NCBI RefSeq assembly: GCF_007993035.1 | Contig: NZ_VOOS01000005.1 | Span: 1-64,000, forward strand | Reading direction: 5' to 3' | Source: Vicingus serpentipes | GTDB lineage: Bacteria; Bacteroidota; Bacteroidia; Flavobacteriales_E; Vicingaceae | DNA length: 64,000 nucleotides | In this document: piece after piece, positions 26,740 to 36,457 of the stretch | How positions within the stretch are numbered: the stretch's first letter is position 1 | How the letters are laid out: each line of letters begins with the position of its first letter | Translations under genes and position numbers: made by a program | The notes under the pieces: generated by a model | The model's database searches: none | What the model was told of the DNA's origin: nothing | Seen by the model: only the letters and a program-made list of their open reading frames with translations

Positions 26740-28581
26740 ATGAACAAAATAGTACTAAGTTTATTGGGTTTATTCATTTCATCTTTTGCAATAGCTCAAA
26801 ACGATAACACTTACAAATTTCATATTGATCTAACAAAGGTAAGTAGTGATATGATTCAGGTAACATTAGATGCTCCTGAAATTAAATCAGAAAAAATTAT
26901 TTATAATATGCCTAAAATGGTTCCTGGAACATACAGCATATATGACTTTGGACAATATGCTATGGATTTTGAAGCATTTAACAAAGAAGGTCAAGCATTA
27001 AGCGTAAATAGACTTGATGATAACAGATGGGAAATAGATAATGCTGCAACACTTGATAAAATTTCTTATTGGGTAGAAGATACATGGGATGCAAAAGTTA
27101 CGCCGTTAGTTTTTGAACCAGGAGGAACAAATATTGAAAAAGATGAAAATATTGTATTAAACAATCATGGTTTTTTCGGCTATTTTGACGAAATGAAAAC
27201 GCTTAAATACGAATTAAACGTAACACGCCCTGATAACTTTTATGGAGCTACAGGTTTAACTTCTATAGCTACTAATGGAAATATAGACACCTATACAATC
27301 AACAACTATATGGATTTAGTTGATGCCCCGATAATGTATAATGTTCCTGATACATCTTATTTAAACGTAGGTGGTGCTGAAATTTTAGTTTCTGTATATT
27401 CAAAAAATAAAACAGTAACTTCTAAAGAAATAGCTGTAAATATTAAAGACATTCTTGAAGCACAAAAAAATTATTTAGGAGGTAAGTTGCCTATTGATAA
27501 ATATGCATTTATTATATATTTATACTCTGGCCGAAGTGGCTCTGGTGGAAGTGGCGCACTAGAACACTCTTACTCTTCTTTTTATTACCTACCTGAAATG
27601 CCAGCCGAACAACTTTCAGGCATTATCGTTGATGTTGCTGCTCACGAGTTTTTTCATATTGTTACACCATTAAACATTCATTCTGAAGAAATTGGTGATT
27701 TTGACTTTATCAACCCTAAAATGTCGAAACACTTATGGATGTATGAAGGAGTTACAGAATACTTTGCAGGTCATGTACAAGTTTATGAAGGAATGATTTC
27801 TCCAGAGGAATATTTAAACACCATTACAGGAAAAATTAGAGGTGCTAATTACTATAAAGATGAACTTCCTTTTACTGAAATGAGTTTAGGTTGCTTAGAT
27901 GAATATAAAGATCAGTATGGAAACGTATATCAAAAAGGTGCTCTAATTGGAATGTGCCTTGACATTCTTTTAAGAGATGAAACAGATGGAAAAATTGGAA
28001 TGAAAGATATGATGGCTATACTTTCAGAAGAGTATGGAAAAGACAAATCATTTAAAGATGAGGTGCTTTTTGATAAAATCAGCAGTTTGTCATCACCTAA
28101 GGTTAGAGAATTCTTTACAACATACGTAGAAGGAAAAAAAGCATTACCTCTAGAAGAATTACTTGGAAAAGTGGGAGTAACATACAAAACAGATGTTAAA
28201 GTAAAAGAATTTAGCTTAGGAAAAATTGCTTTAGGTTACAACTCTGAAACAAACAGATTAAAAGTAATGGATAATAGCAATATGAATGAATTTGGAATTA
28301 AACTTGGCTATAAAAATAATGATGAATTAATTTCTTTAAATGGAGAACAATTAACTCCTGATAATTATGAGGAAGTTATTAATAAATATAAAACTGAAAC
28401 AAAAGAAGGTGACAATATATCTATTGTAGTAGCAAGAACTGAAAAAGGTAAAACAAAAAACAAAACTTTAAAAACTAAAGCTTTTAAAGTAGAATCGTCT
28501 AAGAAAGTTTTAATGGAGTTTGATCAAAATGCAACTGAAGCACAATTGAAATTACGAAGCCAATGGTTAAGTAAAAACTAA
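26740..28581 (+). CDS. M61 family (glycyl aminopeptidase-like) metallopeptidase with PDZ domain
   Basis: The 613-residue exported protein has a signal peptide (MNKIVLSLLGLFISSFAIAQ), an N-terminal beta domain and a zinc peptidase domain with HEFFH (302-306) and the downstream MYEGVTEYFAG glutamate block. A C-terminal PDZ-like domain (about 480-590, around LGYKNNDELISLNGEQL) follows. M61 peptidases remove N-terminal Gly or Ala residues from peptides, here in the periplasm or at the cell surface. All expected motifs are intact. It is followed after 17 bases by the two-component kinase gene, so the three may be co-transcribed. Confidence 0.92.
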   Translation: MNKIVLSLLGLFISSFAIAQNDNTYKFHIDLTKVSSDMIQVTLDAPEIKSEKIIYNMPKMVPGTYSIYDFGQYAMDFEAFNKEGQALSVNRLDDNRWEIDNAATLDKISYWVEDTWDAKVTPLVFEPGGTNIEKDENIVLNNHGFFGYFDEMKTLKYELNVTRPDNFYGATGLTSIATNGNIDTYTINNYMDLVDAPIMYNVPDTSYLNVGGAEILVSVYSKNKTVTSKEIAVNIKDILEAQKNYLGGKLPIDKYAFIIYLYSGRSGSGGSGALEHSYSSFYYLPEMPAEQLSGIIVDVAAHEFFHIVTPLNIHSEEIGDFDFINPKMSKHLWMYEGVTEYFAGHVQVYEGMISPEEYLNTITGKIRGANYYKDELPFTEMSLGCLDEYKDQYGNVYQKGALIGMCLDILLRDETDGKIGMKDMMAILSEEYGKDKSFKDEVLFDKISSLSSPKVREFFTTYVEGKKALPLEELLGKVGVTYKTDVKVKEFSLGKIALGYNSETNRLKVMDNSNMNEFGIKLGYKNNDELISLNGEQLTPDNYEEVINKYKTETKEGDNISIVVARTEKGKTKNKTLKTKAFKVESSKKVLMEFDQNATEAQLKLRSQWLSKN

Positions 28582-28598
28582 ACCTTTTTTAAAAAATA

Positions 28599-29642
28599 AT
28601 GCTAAACAAAAAAAAACTATATTGGTATGCCCAATTATTTGGATGGCTAGTATATGTTTTTATTGTTGGGCTATTTAATAAGTTAAGTGGGAATGAGGTA
28701 ACAACAGAGTTAATAGTTAGCTTGCTTTCTATTTACCTTATTGGCTTATCAATAACCCACTTTTATAGAGCAATCATTATTAAATTTAACTGGATGCGCT
28801 ATTCAGTTGGTTTATTGGTTCCTCGTGTTCTTTTAAGCGTTGTAGTATGGGGCATTGTAGTTTATCTAATTCAAACATTAGTACTAGAAGTAATTATTGC
28901 CAAAGGATCTTTTGAATTTGAATTTGCAGATGCTTTTCAAAAAATAATAAACTGGGCATTACTCCTACTTTTATGGTCTTTATTTTATTTCTTATTTCAC
29001 TTTATTAATAATTATAAACAAGAAGAAATAAAAAATTTGAAATGGCAAGCCGCCAAGAATGAAATTGAATTGAATAAACTTAAATCTCAATTAAACCCTC
29101 ATTTTGTTTTCAATTCGATGAATAGCATAAGAGCTTTGGTTGATGAAAACCCGATACTAGCTAAAGATGCGATTACACAGTTATCTAACGTTCTAAGAAA
29201 TTCGCTATTGATGGGTAAAAAAAAATTAATTCCACTTGCTGATGAATTAAAAATAGTTGACGACTATTTGAGTTTAGAAAAAACTCGTTTTGAAGAGAAG
29301 TTATCCATCATCAAAAATATTGATGAAAATTCTTTAACGTTTTTAGTTCCTCCTTTAATGATTCAAACTTTAGTTGAAAATGGTATAAAGCATGGAACTT
29401 CTAAACTGTCTAAAGGAGGTACAATAGAATTAATTACAGAACTTAAAAACAAAACACTTTATATCACAATATACAATAGTGGGTATTATGATAAAAACAA
29501 GCCTTCAGAAACTGGATTTGGACTTTTAAACACCATACAAAGATTACAATTAATGTATGGAGAAACTGCTAAATTTAATATTGAAAACGAAAACGAACGA
29601 GTAAAAACAACATTATTAATTCCTCAAAAACTAACGCTCTAA
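28599..29642 (+). CDS. LytS/YehU-type sensor histidine kinase
   Basis: The 347-residue protein has four membrane helices (about 8-135) without an extracellular sensor domain, a short coiled coil, then the His_kinase domain with QLNPHFVFNSMNS (phospho-acceptor H168) and an ATPase with LVENGIKHG. It presumably phosphorylates the LytTR regulator encoded 11 bases downstream. Signal unknown; the membrane helices themselves are the likely sensor. Confidence 0.92.
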   Translation: MLNKKKLYWYAQLFGWLVYVFIVGLFNKLSGNEVTTELIVSLLSIYLIGLSITHFYRAIIIKFNWMRYSVGLLVPRVLLSVVVWGIVVYLIQTLVLEVIIAKGSFEFEFADAFQKIINWALLLLLWSLFYFLFHFINNYKQEEIKNLKWQAAKNEIELNKLKSQLNPHFVFNSMNSIRALVDENPILAKDAITQLSNVLRNSLLMGKKKLIPLADELKIVDDYLSLEKTRFEEKLSIIKNIDENSLTFLVPPLMIQTLVENGIKHGTSKLSKGGTIELITELKNKTLYITIYNSGYYDKNKPSETGFGLLNTIQRLQLMYGETAKFNIENENERVKTTLLIPQKLTL

Positions 29643-29653
29643 AACTATAAACC

Positions 29654-30364
29654 ATGAAAGCAATAATTGTAGATGATGAACGATTAGCTAGAAAAGAGCT
29701 TCACAATTTATTAGCTAAATATCCAAGCATTGAGATTATTGGTGAATATGATAATGCAGAAGATGCAATTAATGAAATTGAAAGACAAAAACCAGATTTA
29801 GTCTTTTTAGATATTCATATGCCTGGAAAAGATGGATTTGGTGTTCTTGAAGAATTAATTTATGTTCCACAAGTAATTTTTGTTACGGCATACGATGAAT
29901 ATGCCATAAAAGCTTTTGAAGTTAACGCATTAGATTATTTATTAAAACCTATTCAGCCTGAACGCTTGGAAGAAGCAATTAATAAACTTTCTGCACAACT
30001 TCAAACCAATGAAACATCAACTAATAAACTAACAGCTAAAGACCAAGTTTTTGTTAAAGATGGAGAAAAGTGTTGGTTTGTAAAATTGGAAGATGTTCCG
30101 ATGTTTGAATCTGAAGGAAATTATGTTCGTGTATATTTTAAAGGCAACAAACCTCTAATATTAAAATCGTTAAACAATCTAGCAAATAAGCTTGATGAAG
30201 ATGTTTTTTTTAGAGCGAACCGTAAATTTATTATTAACCTAAACTGGATTGAAGATGTTGAAAATTGGTTCAACGGAGGATTAATGGTTAAGTTAAAAAC
30301 GGGTGAAAAAGTTGAAATATCAAGAAGACAAGCCACTAAACTTAAAGAAATGAAGAGTCTTTGA
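29654..30364 (+). CDS. LytTR family response regulator
   Basis: The 236-residue regulator has an N-terminal receiver domain (DDE at 7-9, phospho-acceptor D53 in LVFLDIHMPG, K in LLKPI) and a C-terminal LytTR DNA-binding domain (about 130-236, with ESEGNYVRVYF, FFRANRKFIINLNWI and EISRRQATKLKEM). It pairs with the preceding LytS-like kinase. Targets are unknown; LytTR regulators often control surface or secretion genes, and a self-regulated operon is possible. Confidence 0.93.
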   Translation: MKAIIVDDERLARKELHNLLAKYPSIEIIGEYDNAEDAINEIERQKPDLVFLDIHMPGKDGFGVLEELIYVPQVIFVTAYDEYAIKAFEVNALDYLLKPIQPERLEEAINKLSAQLQTNETSTNKLTAKDQVFVKDGEKCWFVKLEDVPMFESEGNYVRVYFKGNKPLILKSLNNLANKLDEDVFFRANRKFIINLNWIEDVENWFNGGLMVKLKTGEKVEISRRQATKLKEMKSL

Positions 30365-30475
30365 CCATTTCATCCTAAAATAATAGGGTTTTGTCTTAAT
30401 AATAGCATTATAGGTATAAAAATGAGTATGTTACAATTTATTTTTTATAAATTTATATTCATAATACTTTATTAG

Positions 30476-30871
30476 ATGGAATCTATACAAATAAGTGCTA
30501 CCGAAAATTCACCTGAAATTAACTTCAATATTAATGAAGGTCTTTTTATCATTAAAGGTAAATCTATCGTTTCTGAAGTTGATAAATTTTACGCTCCAAT
30601 ATTAGATTGGCTACAAGAATTTCAAACTAAAGCAACTAGTGAAATTAATTTCATTTTTGATTTAGAGTATTTCAATATTTTCTCATCCAAACGTATACTA
30701 TTTATCTTATATACCCTTAGTGACATTAGAGCAAGAGGTATTGATGTTAGAGTAACTTGGTACTTTTCAATGGAAGATGACGACATGAAAGAAGTTGGAG
30801 AGGATTATGCTTGTATGGTAAACATCCCTTTCGATTTTATAAGCAAGTCTGTTGCTCACGAATTAATTTAA
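30476..30871 (+). CDS. siaC: DUF1987/SiaC family regulatory protein
   Basis: The 131-residue protein matches the SiaC/DUF1987 family: ENSPEINFNINEGLFIIKG at the start and a central DLEYFNIFSSKRILFIL helix. In Pseudomonas, SiaC is phosphorylated on Thr68 and acts with a SiaB-type kinase and SiaA-type phosphatase to control c-di-GMP and aggregation. Here the residue aligning with that Thr appears to be Ile68 (N-I-F-S-S in place of N-T-S-S), so the phosphosite may have shifted to S70 or S71. No siaA or siaB is adjacent. No membrane segment. Confidence 0.8.
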   Translation: MESIQISATENSPEINFNINEGLFIIKGKSIVSEVDKFYAPILDWLQEFQTKATSEINFIFDLEYFNIFSSKRILFILYTLSDIRARGIDVRVTWYFSMEDDDMKEVGEDYACMVNIPFDFISKSVAHELI

Positions 30872-30987
30872 TTCATATTTCCTTATTTTTGATTTTAATG
30901 TGCAACTTTGCTACATTAACAATCTCAATATTAACTATTTTGTTATGTTAAAGATTAAAATCTATACCTAACAACAAAAAATCTTTT

Positions 30988-31623
30988 ATGAAAAATATAT
31001 CATTATTAATAAACGGAGTTTTAGCCGTTGCAATTGCAATTTTATATTACCTACACTTTTCTTACTCGTCACAATGCGAAAGTCCTAAAGAAATTGAAGA
31101 TGATACTGTTATAACTTCATCTATACCAGAGGAAACTAATAATGATGTGAGTTCTAATATTGGTTATATAAATGTTGATTCTTTACAAGAGAAATATGCT
31201 TTATATGAAGAGTTAATTCAAAAATTAAAAAGCAGACAAACAAAATATGAAAGAGAAATCTCTGCTAAAATGACAGTATTTGAGCAAAAAGTAAAAGATT
31301 TCCAAGAAAAAGCACCTACAATGTCTCAGTTTGAAGGCCAAATGAAACAACAGGAACTAGCTGAAGAAGAACAAAAACTTTATAAAATGAGAGAAGACTT
31401 TTCTGTTAAATTTCAGGAAGAAGAGATAAAGTTAAATGATGAGTTTCAAAAAACAGTGAAAGCTTACATTGAAAAACACAATAAAGAAACAAATTTTGAT
31501 ATTATTATTGGCGCCTCTCAAATGGGTAATGTGGTTTTAGATCACAAGCCAGGAATAGACATTACAAATAGTGTTGTTGAAGGTTTAAACGCTGAGTATA
31601 AAAAACAAATTGAAACAAAATAA
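30988..31623 (+). CDS. OmpH/Skp-like periplasmic chaperone
   Basis: The 211-residue protein has an N-terminal membrane anchor or signal (about 7-27), then a YINVDSLQEKY strand, a long charged coiled coil (about 70-150) and a FDIIIGASQMGNVV strand before a C-terminal helix, the layout of OmpH/Skp family chaperones that carry outer-membrane proteins through the periplasm. It overlaps the DUF4924 gene by one base. A TATTTTTG -7-like match lies about 100 bases upstream (30884-30891). Confidence 0.85.
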   Translation: MKNISLLINGVLAVAIAILYYLHFSYSSQCESPKEIEDDTVITSSIPEETNNDVSSNIGYINVDSLQEKYALYEELIQKLKSRQTKYEREISAKMTVFEQKVKDFQEKAPTMSQFEGQMKQQELAEEEQKLYKMREDFSVKFQEEEIKLNDEFQKTVKAYIEKHNKETNFDIIIGASQMGNVVLDHKPGIDITNSVVEGLNAEYKKQIETK

Positions 31624-32183
31624 TGTTAATTGCTCAACATAAAAAAGAAACTAACATTGCTGAATATATTCTATATATGTGGCAAATTGAAGATGTTATT
31701 CGCTCAAACAATTTTGATTTATCAAGAATTGACGAAGCAATAATTCAAAAATTTAATGTAGAAAAAGACACCCAATATGAAATTAAGTTATGGTATCAAA
31801 ACTTAATTGAGCAAATGATGAAAGAAGGTGTAATTGAAAAAGGACATTTAAGTTCAGTATCTAAATACACAAATGAACTAAACAATTTACACAATTCTTT
31901 ACTCACTACAATTCAAGATGCTGAATATCAAAACGCTTATCACAAAGCAAAAGATGATATAAAAGTTTTAATAATAAAGTCGGGAGGCGAAGCTCACAAC
32001 GAAATTGAAGCTTGCCTAATAGGCTTGTATGGATTTTTAATGCTGAAATTAAAACAAGCCGAAATTAGCGAAGCAACTAAGTCTGCAATGAATTCGTTTA
32101 GTACATTAATAGCTCTCTTAGTTGACCGATACAATAAATTGTTAAAAGGAGAGTTACATCTATCTAAAGAAAAAAGTAACTAA
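31623..32183 (+). CDS. DUF4924 family protein
   Basis: The 186-residue, mostly helical soluble protein matches the Bacteroidota DUF4924 family, recognised by the N-terminal LIAQHKKETNIAEYILYMWQ and the central SGGEAHNEIEACLIGLYGF. No catalytic motif or signal peptide is seen. Its start overlaps the stop of the OmpH-like gene by one base, so the two are translated together. Function unknown. Confidence 0.88.
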   Translation: MLIAQHKKETNIAEYILYMWQIEDVIRSNNFDLSRIDEAIIQKFNVEKDTQYEIKLWYQNLIEQMMKEGVIEKGHLSSVSKYTNELNNLHNSLLTTIQDAEYQNAYHKAKDDIKVLIIKSGGEAHNEIEACLIGLYGFLMLKLKQAEISEATKSAMNSFSTLIALLVDRYNKLLKGELHLSKEKSN

Positions 32184-32187
32184 ACAA

Positions 32188-32195
32188 TAGTTTTG
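32188..32195 (+). promoter_or_regulatory. -7 element TAGTTTTG before the T9SS protein gene
   Basis: An exact TAnnTTTG match lies 7 bases before the first TTG start and 19 before the second. The predicted transcription start would fall near 32202, which favours the second TTG as the translation start. No clear -33 element. Confidence 0.45.
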
Positions 32196-32202
32196 TAGCT
32201 AT

Positions 32203-33768
32203 TTGTTAACCATTTTGAGATATCTAATTTTCATATTATTTTCATGTATATTATTTTCACGTGGATTTTCTCAATGTGCTGTTGGAAATATACCAGACCC
32301 TATAATTGTTGACAGTGTTTCTGTTTTACCAAATGGAGATGTAGTAATCTCTTGGCAACCAAGTGTTTTTCCTGATTTAGTGAAATATCAAGTTGTAATT
32401 CTTGATCCAATCACCTCAAACATTGTAATTATCGATTCCGTTTCTGCTGGCACTACAACTTTTACGATTCCTTTTAATTTAACACTGGCTTTTAATGTAA
32501 ATGCGTCAGATATTACCTCTAATGATTTTGCAATAAGAGTTCGAGATAATTGTAATAATTTATCACTTGCGCTTCCTGAGTCGTTTAACAACACAATTTT
32601 TTTAGAGCATAATATTGATATTTGCTCTTCTTCAGCTATTTTAAGATGGAATGCTTATGATGATTTTCAATCTGGAACAAATGTTATGTATGAAATTTTT
32701 ATGAGTGTAAATGGCGGAATTTACAATTCCGTCGGAACAACCTCCTCACTTACTTATAATTATGCAGGTTTAAACAAAGGTGATAATTACCAATTTTTTG
32801 TGAAAGCTATAGAAAATAATGGTGCCGGTCCTTTTGCTTCCTCCTCAAACGTTATTGATGTTTCTGGCAACTTTTTAATTGAACCTAATTTTTTATATGA
32901 ATATACTGCTACTGTTATCGATTCTAGCCATATTCAAATTTATTTTTATGCAGATACAGCTGCTGATATTAGTGAGTATATTGTAAAAAGAGCACTAGCA
33001 AATAGTCATGTATATACTACTATTGCAACCATAACCGATTTTAGTGGAATGAATCCTCTCATTCAATATGATGATTATGAAGTTGAAGCAAATAACTTTT
33101 CTTATTTCTATCAAATATATTCGGTAAATACTTGTGGGGATTTACAGCTTATATCTAATGAAGGTAGAACTATCAAGTTAATTATTGAGAACAACAATGT
33201 AATGGCAAAAAACACTCTTACTTGGAACTGGTATGAAGGCTGGCTTGGCGGAGTAAATAAATATGAAATTTATAGAAGCGAAAGCGGAAATTTTAATTTT
33301 GAACTTGTTACCTCAATCAGCTCAGCGGGAGATGAAATCATGACTTTTGAAGATGATGTATCAAATTTAACTGAAGGTACAGGTGAGTTTTGCTACAAAA
33401 TAAAAGCAATTGAAAATAATGTAGCACATGTCGGTAATTTACCTTTTGCAAACAGTTTTTCAAACGAAGTATGTGTAAAGCATACCCCACTAATTTATAT
33501 ACCAAATGCTTTTAATCCATCATGGACTGCAAATACAACCTTTAAACCTTCTGCAATTCTTTTTGACTTCACATCTTATTCTTTTATAATTTATGATAGA
33601 TGGGGGCAAAAAGTATTTGAAACAACTGAATACGAAGAAGCTTGGAATGGAAAATTTAATAACTCAGGAGCTAGTTTACCAACCGGAACATATATCTATG
33701 TGCTTAAACTACTTTCTTCAAACGGTGAAGAATTCACAAAAAGAGGAATGGTAACAATTGTTCAATAA
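32203..33768 (+). CDS. Secreted fibronectin-like protein with gliding/T9SS type B C-terminal domain
   Basis: The 521-residue protein has a signal peptide (MRYLIFILFSCILFSRGFSQ if started at the TTG at 32215; the coordinates use the earlier TTG). Several fibronectin-III-like modules follow (for example VMYEIFMSVNGGIYNSVG and YEIYRSESGNFNFELV). The last 85 residues form a gliding-motility-type C-terminal domain (YIPNAFNPSW, FIIYDRWGQKVFET, LPTGTYIYVLKL) that directs export by type IX secretion. No ATG is available near the N-terminus. Ligand unknown; surface display or release is likely. It converges directly on fdhD. Confidence 0.88.
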   Translation: MLTILRYLIFILFSCILFSRGFSQCAVGNIPDPIIVDSVSVLPNGDVVISWQPSVFPDLVKYQVVILDPITSNIVIIDSVSAGTTTFTIPFNLTLAFNVNASDITSNDFAIRVRDNCNNLSLALPESFNNTIFLEHNIDICSSSAILRWNAYDDFQSGTNVMYEIFMSVNGGIYNSVGTTSSLTYNYAGLNKGDNYQFFVKAIENNGAGPFASSSNVIDVSGNFLIEPNFLYEYTATVIDSSHIQIYFYADTAADISEYIVKRALANSHVYTTIATITDFSGMNPLIQYDDYEVEANNFSYFYQIYSVNTCGDLQLISNEGRTIKLIIENNNVMAKNTLTWNWYEGWLGGVNKYEIYRSESGNFNFELVTSISSAGDEIMTFEDDVSNLTEGTGEFCYKIKAIENNVAHVGNLPFANSFSNEVCVKHTPLIYIPNAFNPSWTANTTFKPSAILFDFTSYSFIIYDRWGQKVFETTEYEEAWNGKFNNSGASLPTGTYIYVLKLLSSNGEEFTKRGMVTIVQ

Positions 33769-34560
33769 TTAGTTATTTATTCGATATGAATGAGAATAAC
33801 AAGTTGCATTTTCACCCCTACAAAACCCTAATAATGTAATTCCTAATTCTTTTGCAAAATCAACAGCTAAGGTTGAAGGCGCTGAAATAGCAGCAAGAAC
33901 ACCTATTTTTGCAGCAAAAGCTTTGGTTACTATTTCGTAAGATATTCTACCACTTACCACAATACATTTTGCTTCTTTTAACGTTTTATTTAAGATTAAA
34001 GCTCCAATTACCTTATCAACAGCATTATGTCTCCCTATATCTTCCATAATCGATAATAAACATCCTTTTTTATCGAATGCTGCTGCTGCATGAGAACCTC
34101 CAGACTTATGAAATGTATTTTGGCCTTTCCCCATTTGTTGAAACATCTGTAAAAGTGTTTCTTTTTTTATTTCAAAGTCCCCTATCTTAATGTTGGTATT
34201 TACCAATTCATCCAACTCTTTTTTTCCACAAATTCCACACGAAGAAACCGACAAGATGTTTCTGCTATTTAAATAGCCTTTTCCTAAATCTGTTTCTTTT
34301 ATTGATATAGCAGCACTAGTTATATTGTTTTTTGTAGTGTGATAGTTAATTATTAATGGGTTATTTATACTTCTATAAATATCTTCAGAATATAATAAAC
34401 CTGTAATTAACTCATTATCATTACCAGGTGTTCGCATAGTAATTGTAAAAGGTTGATTATTGATATTTATTTGTAAAGCTTGTTCAACAGTTAAATTATC
34501 ATCAACTATTTCATCACCATGTTTGGTAAATTTTTTTGCTTGGTAATTATCAAAAGCCAT
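33769..34560 (-). CDS. fdhD: Formate dehydrogenase accessory sulfurtransferase FdhD
   Basis: The 263-residue protein has the FdhD hallmarks: TPGNDNELITGLLYSE, the redox pair SSCGICGKKE (C108, C111), and GGSHAAA with EDIGRHNAVDK. FdhD transfers sulfur from a cysteine desulfurase to the molybdenum cofactor so that formate dehydrogenase becomes active. No formate dehydrogenase or molybdenum cofactor gene lies in the window, so the client is elsewhere. It sits 2 bases after trmN6 and directly abuts the convergent T9SS gene. Confidence 0.94.
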   Translation of the reverse strand: MAFDNYQAKKFTKHGDEIVDDNLTVEQALQININNQPFTITMRTPGNDNELITGLLYSEDIYRSINNPLIINYHTTKNNITSAAISIKETDLGKGYLNSRNILSVSSCGICGKKELDELVNTNIKIGDFEIKKETLLQMFQQMGKGQNTFHKSGGSHAAAAFDKKGCLLSIMEDIGRHNAVDKVIGALILNKTLKEAKCIVVSGRISYEIVTKAFAAKIGVLAAISAPSTLAVDFAKELGITLLGFCRGENATCYSHSYRINN

Positions 34561-34562
34561 AA

Positions 34563-35273
34563 CTAAAATTTCAGATAGAAATCTTTGGTTAAATTACGAT
34601 ATTCTTCAGTGTAATGGTGCCTAATTTCTGTTTCTATTATCAACTCTTCCTCAATTGTTTCTATTTTAGAAAAAGAGAACTCTAAAAGAACTCGCTTAGG
34701 CGCTTTCTGATAATTTGGTTTAACTAAGCACTTTCGATTTATATGCAAGTTATTTTTTAACGCTAATTCGGTAAAAAGTAATGATTCATTTACAGGTAAA
34801 ATCAATGTGAATAATCCATGAGGAGCCAATAAATTAATTACCGAATTAATGAATACTTTAAATGGTAATTCATCTGTATGTCGAGCAGTATTTTTAGCTA
34901 AATCTGTCGATTTATAAGCATTATTAAAAAAGGGAGGGTTAGATATAATTAACTCATATATTTTTTTTGTATCAAATAACTGAAGCGACGTATTGAAAAC
35001 TTTAATTCTTGAATTCCATTTACTTGCTATTACATTCTGTTGAGTTTGTAAAAAAGCATTTTGGTCAATATCAATAGCATCAATTTCACAATTCAAATTT
35101 CGTTGTGCAACCATTAAACTAATTAACCCCGAACCAGAACCTACATCTAACACATTTCCACTTGGAACTTTACTCCAAGCACCTAACAAAACACCATCAG
35201 TGCCTACTTTCATAGCACACAAATTTTGCTTTATTGAAAACTGCTTAAATCTAAATTCGTTCATCAATTTCAA
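34563..35273 (-). CDS. trmN6: tRNA1(Val) (adenine(37)-N6)-methyltransferase TrmN6
   Basis: The 236-residue SAM-dependent methyltransferase has the SAM loop VLDVGSGSGL (41-50), the adenine-N6 motif SNPPFF (111-116) and the N-terminal FRFKQFSIKQ...GTDGVLLGAW block of the YfiC/TrmN6 family. It modifies A37 in tRNA-Val. An alternative start is M4. It is coupled to fdhD (2-base gap), a functionally unrelated neighbour. Confidence 0.9.
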   Translation of the reverse strand: MKLMNEFRFKQFSIKQNLCAMKVGTDGVLLGAWSKVPSGNVLDVGSGSGLISLMVAQRNLNCEIDAIDIDQNAFLQTQQNVIASKWNSRIKVFNTSLQLFDTKKIYELIISNPPFFNNAYKSTDLAKNTARHTDELPFKVFINSVINLLAPHGLFTLILPVNESLLFTELALKNNLHINRKCLVKPNYQKAPKRVLLEFSFSKIETIEEELIIETEIRHHYTEEYRNLTKDFYLKF

Positions 35274-35300
35274 AAATAGCCATTTACCACAAACAAAGAA

Positions 35301-35320
35301 GTCATACTTTTCAGTATGAC
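35301..35320. repeat. Inverted repeat, possible weak terminator
   Basis: GTCATACT and AGTATGAC form a perfect 8-bp stem around TTTC. On the minus strand it follows the anti-sigma gene and is trailed by a T-rich but interrupted tract, so it may end that transcript. Confidence 0.6.
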
Positions 35321-35350
35321 CCCCTCTTTCTAAGATATGTTACTAGAAAA

Positions 35351-36457
35351 CTAGTACAGTTGAATACTTTTTTTATCGATGTGTTGTTCCCCATCTTCTC
35401 CAGTAGCAGTAACTACAAGATAATAAGTTCCTTTAGGAATAATATTATTGTTATTATCTCTTCCATCCCAAAACCCATCTATAGAGTCCCATTCATAAAT
35501 TAAATTTCCTTTACTATCTAATACAGAAGCATGAAACTTAGATATATTTTCACCATCAACCTTAATAATATCATTGATACCATCTCCGTTAGGAGAAAAT
35601 ACATTTTGAATTTCATCAAGCTTAGAAATTTTATTTTTTTCTACTTCAATTAATTGATAGCTTATTTTTGAATTGGCATTTTTATCAATAGCCGTTAAGG
35701 CAACTTTATAAGTACCTGGTTTTTTGAATGTGTGGTAAGGGGTTTCTTCGCTTGAAATTGAGGTGTTATCACCAAAATCCCACAAATAACTCACCGCATC
35801 ACCATCGACACTAAACTCAACATCTAAAGGTGCTTTACCTTTTTTAACATTACTTCTAATGCTAACTTTTAGTTCTTCTACCACCAAAACTTTAGAAGGA
35901 ACTATATTCTCTTCCTTTTGTTTGTTTGCTGATGAAACAGTGACTTCATCTGAAGTATTTCCACTTAGAACTGGAGAAGCTTTAACCATTTGTTCGCTAT
36001 CAGCCTTATCACTCGATAAAGTATTATTAAATTGATTATCGTTTGATTTTTTTTCTATTGCTACATCATGATCTTTTACAACAAGACTAGATTCTTCAAC
36101 CTTAGCAGATTCTATCATTTTCTCATCTTGAGTTAAAACATTCAACACTTCTACTTCTTCAGAAATAGGGGCTGTTTCCTTTATTTCATTTTTAACAACA
36201 TTTTTCTCAGCCGGATTACTGTTTAATAAATAAACCGAACCAATAACAGTTGCTGTAGCAATAATACTTGCTGCTGCATAAAATAAAATAGATTTAGACC
36301 CAGCACTTACTGCTGCTCCACCAGCAGCAGATGTTGCACCTGCTGTATTTCCAATACTTTGTGAAACATTAGCCCAAACACTTGGGTCAACATTTGCTTC
36401 AAAGTTCTCTAACGAGTTTTTGAAAATTTCATCAATATGGTTTAAATCATTCTTCAC
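35351..36457 (-). CDS. Anti-sigma-like membrane protein with PKD and gliding-type C-terminal domain
   Basis: The 368-residue protein starts with a cytosolic helix (about 1-45, NHIDEIFKNSLENFEANVDP) like Bacteroidota anti-sigma factors. One membrane helix (about 55-77), a Ser/Glu/Lys-rich stalk and a PKD domain (about 205-275, with VSYLWDFGDNTS) follow. It ends in a gliding/CHU-C-type domain (VFSPNGDGINDIIKV, GRDNNNNIIPKGTYYL). It begins directly after the stop of the ECF sigma factor gene, so it is the probable cognate regulator, holding the sigma factor at the membrane until a surface signal arrives (inference). Confidence 0.82.
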   Translation of the reverse strand: MKNDLNHIDEIFKNSLENFEANVDPSVWANVSQSIGNTAGATSAAGGAAVSAGSKSILFYAAASIIATATVIGSVYLLNSNPAEKNVVKNEIKETAPISEEVEVLNVLTQDEKMIESAKVEESSLVVKDHDVAIEKKSNDNQFNNTLSSDKADSEQMVKASPVLSGNTSDEVTVSSANKQKEENIVPSKVLVVEELKVSIRSNVKKGKAPLDVEFSVDGDAVSYLWDFGDNTSISSEETPYHTFKKPGTYKVALTAIDKNANSKISYQLIEVEKNKISKLDEIQNVFSPNGDGINDIIKVDGENISKFHASVLDSKGNLIYEWDSIDGFWDGRDNNNNIIPKGTYYLVVTATGEDGEQHIDKKSIQLY

